Source: Deltaproteobacteria bacterium
GTDB lineage: Bacteria > Myxococcota_A > UBA9160 > UBA4427
NCBI GenBank assembly: GCA_011051925.1
Contig: DRKE01000038.1
Span: 1-22,988, forward strand
Direction: 5' to 3'
Length of the DNA stretch: 22,988 bases
The position numbers and the translations under genes are program-made. Below, piece by piece: positions 15,409 to 22,317 of the stretch. Every line of letters starts with the position of its first letter. The stretch's first letter is position 1. The notes beneath the pieces were generated by a model. The model was not told the origin of the DNA. It did not search any database and saw nothing but the letters and a program-made list of their open reading frames with translations.

Positions 15409-16424
15409 CAGAACTGCTCCAGGAAGCGAAGATCGCCGTCGAGAAGATGACGGACGTCATCGATGCCATGTCGAAGCATGACGAGGCGCGAGAGGCCCAG
15501 CCCGAAGGCGAAACCGCTCCAGACCTCGGGATCGATGCCACCCATCCGCAGGACGTTCGGATGGACGAGGCCACAGGGCAGCAACTCGATCCACGTCGTC
15601 TGTTTGCAGACGCTGCAGCCCGACGGGCAGAAAGGACAGCGCGCATCGAGTTCGAAGCCGGGCTCGACGAAGGGGAAATGGCCCGGTCGCAGACGCACCT
15701 CGAGATCCCGCCCGAAGATTCCACGGAGGAGTGTCTTCATCGCGCCGATCAGATGCGCCACCGAGATGTCCTTGCCGACGACGAGGCCCTCCATCTGGTA
15801 GAAGGTGTGGTCATGGCTCGCGTCCGTCGTTTCCTGGCGGAACACGCGGCCCGGTGCGATCACGCGAAAAGGCGGCTCGCGCTTCTCCATCGCGCGGATC
15901 TGGACCGGAGAGGTATGGGTCCGGAGGACGAGCCGGCCCTCTTCGTCACAGTAGAAGGTGTCCTGGGCGTCTCGGGCGGGATGGTCCTTCGTGATGTTGA
16001 GGGCTTCGAAATTGTAGTGATCGAGTTCGACCTCGGGGCCGTCGAGGACTTCGTAGCCCATCGAGACGAAGAGATCCTCGAGCTCCCGGGTGACCTGCGT
16101 GATGGGATGGAGGCTGCCACGCCGCGCGCGCGGAGGCGGCAGGGTCGGATCGAAGCCTTCCGCGCGTCGGGCCGCATCGAGGCGGCCCGCCTCGATCTCC
16201 TCGCGCCGCTCCTTCAAGAGGCCCAGGATCGCCTGTTTGAGGGCATTGGCTTCCTGACCCCGGGCCTTCCGTTCCGAGGGGTCGAGCTTGGGAATCTCGG
16301 CCAGCAGCGAGGCGACGATGCCCTTCCTGCCGACCAGCTCCCGCTCGATCTCCTTCAGGGCATCGAGGTCGTCGCACGTTCCGATGCGTCTGCGCGCCTC
16401 CTCGAGGGTGTCTGCTGGATTCAT
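15408..16424 (-). CDS. pheS: Phenylalanine-tRNA ligase alpha subunit
   Basis: The 338-residue catalytic subunit. Residues 1-90 form the N-terminal coiled-coil that contacts tRNA. The class II core begins at HPITQVTRELEDLF (106-119). Motif 2 is VFRQETTDASHDHTFYQMEG (194-213), and motif 3 is SGFAFGLGLSRLVML (303-317), with A306 in the phenylalanine-pocket position. A four-cysteine insert (C263, C266, C270, C273) precedes WIELLPCGLVHPNVL; comparable inserts occur in some other bacterial PheS proteins and may bind zinc. GGGAAGG lies 5 nt before ATG 16424, so the longer frame start at 16463 is rejected. It is followed directly by pheT. The usual infC-rpmI-rplT genes are not upstream; an MFS gene is. 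Confidence 0.97.
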   Translation of the reverse strand: MNPADTLEEARRRIGTCDDLDALKEIERELVGRKGIVASLLAEIPKLDPSERKARGQEANALKQAILGLLKERREEIEAGRLDAARRAEGFDPTLPPPRARRGSLHPITQVTRELEDLFVSMGYEVLDGPEVELDHYNFEALNITKDHPARDAQDTFYCDEEGRLVLRTHTSPVQIRAMEKREPPFRVIAPGRVFRQETTDASHDHTFYQMEGLVVGKDISVAHLIGAMKTLLRGIFGRDLEVRLRPGHFPFVEPGFELDARCPFCPSGCSVCKQTTWIELLPCGLVHPNVLRMGGIDPEVWSGFAFGLGLSRLVMLRHGIDDVRHLLDGDLRFLEQF

Positions 16425-16492
16425 CGGAACCTTCCCTGCCTCTCGTCTTCGCCATGACCGCAATGCTCGCGACTTCGCCGGCGCCTGCTCTA

Positions 16493-16524
16493 CCGGCCCC
16501 TGGCATCGCCGGCCCCCGGCATCG
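16493..16524 (-). repeat. Two tandem 16-bp repeats in the pheS leader
   Basis: On the plus strand CCGGCCCCTGGCATCG (16493-16508) is followed directly by CCGGCCCCCGGCATCG (16509-16524), with one mismatch. They lie 69 bp upstream of the pheS start, in the 162-bp gap after the MFS gene. No leader peptide with a run of Phe codons and no T-box element were recognised, so any regulatory role is open. Confidence 0.7.
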
Positions 16525-16586
16525 TCGGACCCTGTGGCGGTGCGACGGGGGTCGATCCGGATCGCCCGGGTTCCGGTCGGCGGAGA

Positions 16587-17837
16587 TTACCGAATCCAGG
16601 GCGACTTGGGGCGATGGGGCTGCAGTTCTCCGGACAATGCCTCTCCCGACAACGCGGGGTCGGCGAAGGGGAGGGGCGTCCGATTGCGGATCTGGATCGC
16701 TGTTAGGGCAGCGCCCGCGGCGAGGGCGGCCGCCAGCCAATACGGGTAGGCGTGAGCCTGGACATAGAGTGCGCCGGCGATGACCGGGCCCACGACGCGG
16801 GCAGCCGAGGCCGAGGACTGGAAGACGCCCATCACGACGCCGCGGGTATCCTCGTCGGCGCCCTGGGAAACGAGGCTCATCATCGGGGGCTGCGAGATTC
16901 CCCGCCCGATGGCCGCGACGGCGAGAGGCAGCATCAGGAGCGCGACGCTGTGGGGGAGGGGCACGGTGAAGAACCCGAGCGCCATGAGCCCGAGTCCGAC
17001 CAGGATGAGTCTGCGTTCGTGGAAGCGGCTCGCGAGTCGTTTCATCGCGCCTCCCTGGATCCCTCCCATCACGATCGCCATTGCCAGCATGACCATTCCG
17101 ACGCCGAATTCGTCGAAGCCGAAATCCTGGGCCATCAGCAGGGCGAAGGTCGTCTCCAGTTGCGTCACGGCGATGCTGAAGAGGAAGTAGACGAAACAGA
17201 TCCGGCCGAGGACCGCATCGCGGAGGACGTCCAGTCGTGTCATCGGAATCGTCGCGGGGAAGGGACGATGGCGTTCGGGTTCCCTGAGTTCGATGAAGGC
17301 CCAGATGAAGTTGAGTCCGGCCAATCCGGCGGCGAAGAGCATGGGCACACCGGTACCGAGACGAGCCAGGATGCCGCCAAGCGGGGGGCCGAGCGTGAAC
17401 CCGACCGCAAAGGAGGCCCCGATCATGCCCATCCAGCGCGTGCGGTCGGCTTCTTCCGTGACATCGGTCAGGTAGGCCGTCGCCACGCTGATGTTCGAAC
17501 CGAAGATGCCCGACAGGAAGCGCGCGAGGAAGACCTGGGTGAGCGTCTCGGCGAGCCCGAGAAGGAGCAGGGCGAACGCCGTCCCGGCGATCGTCATCAG
17601 CATGACCGGGCGACGTCCGATCCGATCCGAGAGTCGGCCCCAGACGGGGGAGAAAAGGAATTGCATGGCCGCATGGCTCGCGAGGAGCAGGCCGAGTTCG
17701 AACGCACTGGCGCCGAACCGGGTCGACCAGAAAGGCAGGATCGGGACGACGATCCCGAAGCCGATCAGGTCGATCACGATCACGCTGAACAGGACGCTCA
17801 GTCGCGGTCTGCGGGATTCTGGGGCGGTCTCACTCAA
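16587..17837 (-). CDS. MFS transporter (drug/proton antiporter type, 12 TM)
   Basis: The 416-residue inner-membrane protein has about twelve hydrophobic segments in two halves. The start of TM1 (IVIDLIGFGIVVPILPFW) is typical of TetA/Bmr-like proton-driven exporters. The loop 2-3 signature GRLSDRIGRRP lies at 67-77, and GPPLGGILARLG after TM5 matches the antiporter motif C region. The central cytoplasmic loop (ELREPERHRPF) is short. It probably exports a small molecule or drug; the substrate is unknown. The start is TTG 17837, with AGGAG about 9 nt upstream; no ATG is near. It precedes pheS by 162 bp on the same strand, so it may be co-transcribed with pheST, though functional linkage is unlikely. 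It is divergent from the GAPDH gene across 173 bp. Confidence 0.9.
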   Translation of the reverse strand: MSETAPESRRPRLSVLFSVIVIDLIGFGIVVPILPFWSTRFGASAFELGLLLASHAAMQFLFSPVWGRLSDRIGRRPVMLMTIAGTAFALLLLGLAETLTQVFLARFLSGIFGSNISVATAYLTDVTEEADRTRWMGMIGASFAVGFTLGPPLGGILARLGTGVPMLFAAGLAGLNFIWAFIELREPERHRPFPATIPMTRLDVLRDAVLGRICFVYFLFSIAVTQLETTFALLMAQDFGFDEFGVGMVMLAMAIVMGGIQGGAMKRLASRFHERRLILVGLGLMALGFFTVPLPHSVALLMLPLAVAAIGRGISQPPMMSLVSQGADEDTRGVVMGVFQSSASAARVVGPVIAGALYVQAHAYPYWLAAALAAGAALTAIQIRNRTPLPFADPALSGEALSGELQPHRPKSPWIR

Positions 17838-17923
17838 AGAACGTCACTCCTGGGGGGTTCCGGGCCACTGACCGAGGGCGCAGGCTAGCAGCGAGTGTGG
17901 GGATCCGCGCGCGTTCCCGGGGT

Positions 17924-17943
17924 GGTCCGCAGCGGTCCGCAAC
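17924..17943. promoter_or_regulatory. Two tandem 10-bp repeats in the MFS/GAPDH divergent region
   Basis: GGTCCGCAGC (17924-17933) is followed directly by GGTCCGCAAC (17934-17943), one helical turn apart. TTCATTGC also occurs twice, at 17951-17958 and 17991-17998, exactly 40 bp apart. Repeated half-sites in register suggest a regulator binding between the two divergent promoters. A weak promoter-like pair TTGCTG/TACGTT (17955-17983) could drive the GAPDH gene. Confidence 0.35.
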
Positions 17944-18010
17944 GACGTGTTTCATTGCTGCAACCCCTTGAATTCCCTACGTTGGCGCCCTTCATTGCGG
18001 AGAGACTGTC

Positions 18011-19483
18011 TTGACGGATCAAATCGCGAACAAGTCCGAGCAGACCCTTCAACACTGGTCACAGCAGCAGCGAAACGCCGAGGCGATGGTGCCGATCATC
18101 GGCGAGCTCTATCGCGAACACGGCGTGATCGTGACGGTCTTCGGCAACTCCCTGGTGAATCAGTCTCCGCTCGAGATCCTCGAAATCCATCGGCTCGCCC
18201 GGGTGAACGTCGACGACGACATCTGGGTCTCGGATACCTATCCGATCCTGGCCGCGATGGCGGAACTCGATCTCGGCCCGGCCCGGATCGACATCGGAAA
18301 TCTCGTCAGCCATTGGCGGGGCCGCGCAGGGGAGATGTCGGTCGGCGATTTCGTGCGGGACGAACTGGCGGGTGTCGCGACGGGGAAGGCTTCGATCCGC
18401 CCGAATCCCCAGGACGTCGTGCTCTACGGGTTCGGCCGGATCGGTCGGCTCGTCGCGCGGATCCTGGCGGGCAAGACCGGAGGCGGAGACAATCTCCGGC
18501 TTCGCGCGATCGTCGTCCGGCCGGCCGGCGGAGATGATCTCGCGAAGCGTGCGAGCCTGCTCCGGCGGGATTCGATCCACGGTCCCTTTTCGGGTGAAGT
18601 CCAGATCGATCCCGAGGACAACGCCCTGATCATCAATGGCAACGTGGTCCACGTGATCCATGCCAATGGTCCCGAAGAGGTCGACTACACGAAATACGGC
18701 ATTCGCGACGCGATCGTCGTCGACAATACGGGAAAGTGGCGAACACGCGAGGAACTCTCGAAGCACGTCGCGGCGCCCGGAGCTTCCAAGGTGATCCTGA
18801 CGGCGCCCGCGAAGGGCGACGTGCCGAACATCGTCTACGGCGTCAATCACCATGGCATGGTAGAGGCCGGGAACGTGCTTTCCGCGGCGAGCTGTACGAC
18901 GAATGCGATCGCGCCGGTCCTGAAGGTCGTGAACGACGAATTCGGTATCGATAGCGGCCACGTCGAGTCGATCCACGCCTTCACCAACGACCAGAACCTG
19001 ATCGACAACTACCATCGCAAGGCCCGTCGCGGACGTGCCGCGCCCCTCAACATGGTCGTGACCGAAACGGGGGCGGTGAAGGCCGTCGCGAAATGTCTTC
19101 CCGAGCTGGCCGGACGCTTGACGGGGAACGCGATCCGGGTGCCGACGCCCAACGTGTCCCTCGCCGTCATGAGCCTGAACCTGGCAAAGGAGACGACCAA
19201 GCAGGAACTCAACGACTATCTGCGGAAGGTTTCCCTCGAAGGCGATCTGCAGAACCAGATCGACTTCACGAACTCGCCCGAGGTCGTGTCGAGTGACTTC
19301 GTCGGGAATCGCTTCGCGGGCATCGTGGACGCCCAGGCCACGCTGGTGCAGGGGAACCACTGCGTGCTCTACGTCTGGTATGACAACGAGTTCGGCTACA
19401 GCCGGCAGGTCGTCCGATGCCTCGAGGAACTCGCAGGGATCGTGATGCCGAATTTCCCGAAGCGTGCCGTTCGAGCGACCTGA
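18011..19483 (+). CDS. Long-form glyceraldehyde-3-phosphate dehydrogenase with N-terminal extension
   Basis: The 490-residue product is longer than standard GAPDH (about 330). Residues about 1-130 form an extra N-terminal domain (AMVPIIGELYREHGVIVTVF at 25-44). The GAPDH core follows: NAD-binding GFGRIGRLVARIL (140-152), the nucleophile C295 in SAASCTTNAI, H322 in ESIHAFTNDQNL, and the closing LYVWYDNEFGYS. It resembles the long GAPDH of Pseudomonas (PA3001-like), also with a ~120-residue extension, which is thought to favour gluconeogenic or alternative carbon use. It interconverts glyceraldehyde-3-phosphate and 1,3-bisphosphoglycerate in the cytoplasm. The start is TTG 18011, after GGAGA at 7 nt. 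Only 6 bp separate it from the glycosyltransferase gene, so the two are probably co-transcribed. Confidence 0.93.
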   Translation: MTDQIANKSEQTLQHWSQQQRNAEAMVPIIGELYREHGVIVTVFGNSLVNQSPLEILEIHRLARVNVDDDIWVSDTYPILAAMAELDLGPARIDIGNLVSHWRGRAGEMSVGDFVRDELAGVATGKASIRPNPQDVVLYGFGRIGRLVARILAGKTGGGDNLRLRAIVVRPAGGDDLAKRASLLRRDSIHGPFSGEVQIDPEDNALIINGNVVHVIHANGPEEVDYTKYGIRDAIVVDNTGKWRTREELSKHVAAPGASKVILTAPAKGDVPNIVYGVNHHGMVEAGNVLSAASCTTNAIAPVLKVVNDEFGIDSGHVESIHAFTNDQNLIDNYHRKARRGRAAPLNMVVTETGAVKAVAKCLPELAGRLTGNAIRVPTPNVSLAVMSLNLAKETTKQELNDYLRKVSLEGDLQNQIDFTNSPEVVSSDFVGNRFAGIVDAQATLVQGNHCVLYVWYDNEFGYSRQVVRCLEELAGIVMPNFPKRAVRAT

Positions 19484-19489
19484 CGCGGC

Positions 19490-20881
19490 GTGAAGCGAGG
19501 GCGTTCCAGCCTCGGTGAGCCGGCCGTCCTGCTGCTCTCGCTCGTGGCGTTCTGTTCGATCCTGTCGACTGCACAGTCGCTGCGATCCGTTCCGGCGATC
19601 GATTTCTACCAGTTCTGGGTGGTCGGTCGGGAAGTGGCTGCTGGAAGTCCGGGCAACATCTATTCGGATTCCGAGCGGCGACGGATCGGTCGGGAGGCGC
19701 TCCGGCAGGCCCGGGAGGCCGGGGATGCGTCCCGGATCCGCACGGGCCGCCATCGCGTGGTGCTCGAGACCTTTTCGACCCCCTTTCTCTACAGCGTCTT
19801 CGGGGCCCTGTCGTCCGGGAACCACGATCGCGATCTGCTGGTCTTTCGCGTGCTCGGGATCGTGTTGCTCGGGGTGTCGGTCGCGGGGCTCTGCGCCTTC
19901 CTGGGTCATGGCCCGGTCGCGATGATTGCAGCTGTCCTCGTCTTCGTCTCCTGGTTCGCGCCGACGCGATCGGACCTGCTCGTCGGCAACGTCAACATCC
20001 TGCAGCTCGCCTGGCTGGTCCTTTTCCTCTGGGTCTCGCGTCGCTTTCCCCGACGGGCCGGCCACTTTGCCGGCGGGCTGGTTCTCGGATCCGGTGCCAT
20101 GTTCAAACCGAATACCGCCCTCGTGATCGGTCTGCTCGCGGTGGCCTGGCTCGTCCGGCGAAGGCACGAGAAACTGCTCTTCGAGTCCATCGGGATCGGT
20201 GTCGCTGTCCTCGTCGCCTTTGCCTGGTCGAGTGCGGTCTTCGGTGGTTTCGGAATCTGGTGGGACTGGTGGCAGGCCCTTTCGAGCCTTCCCGATCGCA
20301 TCATCACCGTCGCGCTCGGCAACTATGCACCGGCTCGTCTGGTCGAGGACTGGCTGGGGGTCGACCCGGCCGTGGCGTTCGGGGTCCTGACCTCGGTCCT
20401 GGCCCTGGTGGCGATCGGACAGGGGCTGCGGAGCGCTGGCGCGCCGATCGGATCTCCGGCGGATCGACCGGATGTCGAGGACCTCCACGTCGCGGCGCTG
20501 GCCGGGGTGATGATGCTGCTTTCATCACCGCTCGCGTGGCTGCACTACTACGTCGCCACGATTCCGCTCCTGCTCATCGCTCTCGTGCCTCTTCCGGATG
20601 GAGGCATACCGGCAAGACCGCATCCGGCCAGGGCGCTCGTCCTGGGGCCTATGCGTCCCTGGCTGGCCATGGCCGCCCTGATCGCGATCTCGATGGAACC
20701 CCTCGAACTGCTCGGCATCGGTGATGGGCGGGAACGGGCGATCGGGCTCTGCCTGGGAACAGGGCTGCTATTCGGCATCGGATTGGCACGCCTGACAGGC
20801 CTCCAGGCGCTTTCCGGGAGCGAGCCCGCCAGCGCGGCAGAGAAGGCGTCCGATGCCCGGGCAGCGGGGGAGGGGCGTTGA
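19490..20881 (+). CDS. Membrane glycosyltransferase, GT87/DUF2029-like
   Basis: The 463-residue polytopic inner-membrane protein has about ten hydrophobic segments. After TM1, SVPAIDFYQFWVVGREVAAG (33-52) places D38 in the first periplasmic loop, as in GT-C glycosyltransferases of the GT87 (alpha-mannosyltransferase-like) group. A typical SGAMFKPNTALVIGLLAVAW and a late SSPLAWLHYYVATIPLLLI segment support this. Such enzymes use a polyprenyl-phosphate sugar donor to extend envelope glycans or glycolipids on the outer face of the inner membrane. The start is GTG 19490 with no good ribosome site, so coupling to the GAPDH gene 6 bp upstream is likely. The stop overlaps the next ATG by one base (TGATG). 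Exact sugar and acceptor are unknown. Confidence 0.75.
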   Translation: MKRGRSSLGEPAVLLLSLVAFCSILSTAQSLRSVPAIDFYQFWVVGREVAAGSPGNIYSDSERRRIGREALRQAREAGDASRIRTGRHRVVLETFSTPFLYSVFGALSSGNHDRDLLVFRVLGIVLLGVSVAGLCAFLGHGPVAMIAAVLVFVSWFAPTRSDLLVGNVNILQLAWLVLFLWVSRRFPRRAGHFAGGLVLGSGAMFKPNTALVIGLLAVAWLVRRRHEKLLFESIGIGVAVLVAFAWSSAVFGGFGIWWDWWQALSSLPDRIITVALGNYAPARLVEDWLGVDPAVAFGVLTSVLALVAIGQGLRSAGAPIGSPADRPDVEDLHVAALAGVMMLLSSPLAWLHYYVATIPLLLIALVPLPDGGIPARPHPARALVLGPMRPWLAMAALIAISMEPLELLGIGDGRERAIGLCLGTGLLFGIGLARLTGLQALSGSEPASAAEKASDARAAGEGR

Positions 20882-22317
20882 TGGAATCCCCTCGCCGCCC
20901 ATGGCGGGTGGTGCTCCTCGCGATCGCGCTTGCCTCGGCCTGCAGCTCGCAGGAGGCGCCCCGTTCGGTCGTCCTGATCACGGTCGACACCCTGCGGGCG
21001 GACCACCTGTCCGGAATGGGATACGAGCGGAAGACGACACCGGCACTCGATGTCTTCGCCCGGCGCGGAACGCGATTCGATTGGGCGTTCTCGACCTGTT
21101 CCTATACCGTGCCCTCCCACGCATCGATGATGGTCGGCCGTTATTCCAGCTTCCACTCCGCAGGCCTGCTGAACGGTCAACAGCGGCTGCTTGCGACCGA
21201 AACCACGCTGGCCGAGATCCTGCGCGACGCCGGGTGGCGAACCGCGGCCATCGTCAGCAATGCGGTTCTCGGCTCCGGGTCGGGTTTCGAGCAGGGCTTC
21301 GAGCGCTTCGACGACGAACTCCCGGATCGTGAACTCGTGCGGCGGATGCCCGAGCGTCGTGCGCACGCGGCGGTCGATCGCGCCATCGCGCAGATCCGGT
21401 CCTTCGGCGATCAACCCTATTTCCTCTGGCTCCATCTCCAGGATCCCCACGGCCCCTATACCCCGCCCGCATCGACACCCGGCTTCGCTTCATCGGAGGA
21501 GGTCCCGGGCGGGGATCGGCGCCTCCCCGTCGGCCGCGACTTCTCGGGGTACGGCGCGATTCCGGCCTATCAGGTCGTCGGATCGGAGCGGCGCTATTCG
21601 GACTATCGGGATCGCTACGATCGGGAGATCCGCACCGTCGATCTCGAGCTGGCCCGTCTTTTCGGATCCCTCGAAGGGGCGATCGGGCAGGGAAGGATGC
21701 TCGTCATCTTCACGGCGGATCATGGGGAAGCGATGGGCGAAGACGGTTTCTTCTTCTCCCACGGCCACTCGGTCGGCCTCGACCAGGTCCATGTTCCCCT
21801 CTTCTTCGTCGGTGGCGGGGTGGCCGCGGGGCGAAGGGTTCCCGTGCCGGTCTCCAACATGAGTGTCTTCGCGACCGTCCTCGAGTTCCTCGGACAGTCC
21901 CTTCCCGAGCGGATCCAGGCTCCGGGGCTCTTCGCGAGTCTGGTTTCGGGCGAGGCGCCTCCGGCCGGGCCCGTCTATACCGAGAGTCACACGCAGCGTG
22001 GGATCGCGGCGGCGGGCCACTACCTTCGGCGTGACCGCCGACCCGCGACGGATACGGATTTCTGGCGGGTCAGTCCGATCTCGGACGGAACGATCGTTCC
22101 CCTCGGTCGGGAACTCTCGCGCCTCCGCCCTCGTGGTGGTCATGCGAGACGTCCGCTCGGCGAAGCGACGTCCCTCGTCACCGGACTCGAACGGCGGCTC
22201 GACGCGTTCGCGCGGTCGGCCGAAGAAGCCCTCGGCTTCCATCGCGCGCGCGCGCGGCCCCGGGAACTCGACCCGGCCCTGCGTGAAGAGCTGCGCGCCC
22301 TGGGGTACGCGCATTGA
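20881..22317 (+). CDS. Sulfatase/alkaline-phosphatase superfamily lipoprotein with Thr nucleophile
   Basis: The 478-residue product has a lipoprotein signal: MESPRRPWR, a hydrophobic core, and a lipobox-like ASAC with C21. The sulfatase fold begins VVLITVDTLRADHLSG (30-45), giving metal ligand D36. In the nucleophile motif YTVPSHASMMVG, T76 replaces the Cys or Ser that sulfatases convert to formylglycine, and His replaces the Arg. A second metal site is TADHGEAMGEDGFFFSHGHS. Thr in this position is usual in phosphotransferases and phosphodiesterases of the superfamily and common among uncharacterised deltaproteobacterial sulfatase-like proteins, so a phosphoester or phosphoglycan role is more likely than sulfate removal. 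AGGGGC precedes ATG 20881. It overlaps both neighbouring genes and is probably envelope-anchored. Confidence 0.85.
   Translation: MESPRRPWRVVLLAIALASACSSQEAPRSVVLITVDTLRADHLSGMGYERKTTPALDVFARRGTRFDWAFSTCSYTVPSHASMMVGRYSSFHSAGLLNGQQRLLATETTLAEILRDAGWRTAAIVSNAVLGSGSGFEQGFERFDDELPDRELVRRMPERRAHAAVDRAIAQIRSFGDQPYFLWLHLQDPHGPYTPPASTPGFASSEEVPGGDRRLPVGRDFSGYGAIPAYQVVGSERRYSDYRDRYDREIRTVDLELARLFGSLEGAIGQGRMLVIFTADHGEAMGEDGFFFSHGHSVGLDQVHVPLFFVGGGVAAGRRVPVPVSNMSVFATVLEFLGQSLPERIQAPGLFASLVSGEAPPAGPVYTESHTQRGIAAAGHYLRRDRRPATDTDFWRVSPISDGTIVPLGRELSRLRPRGGHARRPLGEATSLVTGLERRLDAFARSAEEALGFHRARARPRELDPALREELRALGYAH

Noticed and set aside
16425..16586. Phe-rich leader peptide or T-box attenuator before pheST
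   Set aside because: No run of TTC/TTT codons in a short frame and no T-box core or terminator/antiterminator pair could be recognised.
18059..20488. An 809-codon minus-strand open frame opposite the GAPDH and glycosyltransferase genes
   Set aside because: Low-complexity Arg/Asp/His composition and no motif; the plus strand carries unmistakable GAPDH motifs.
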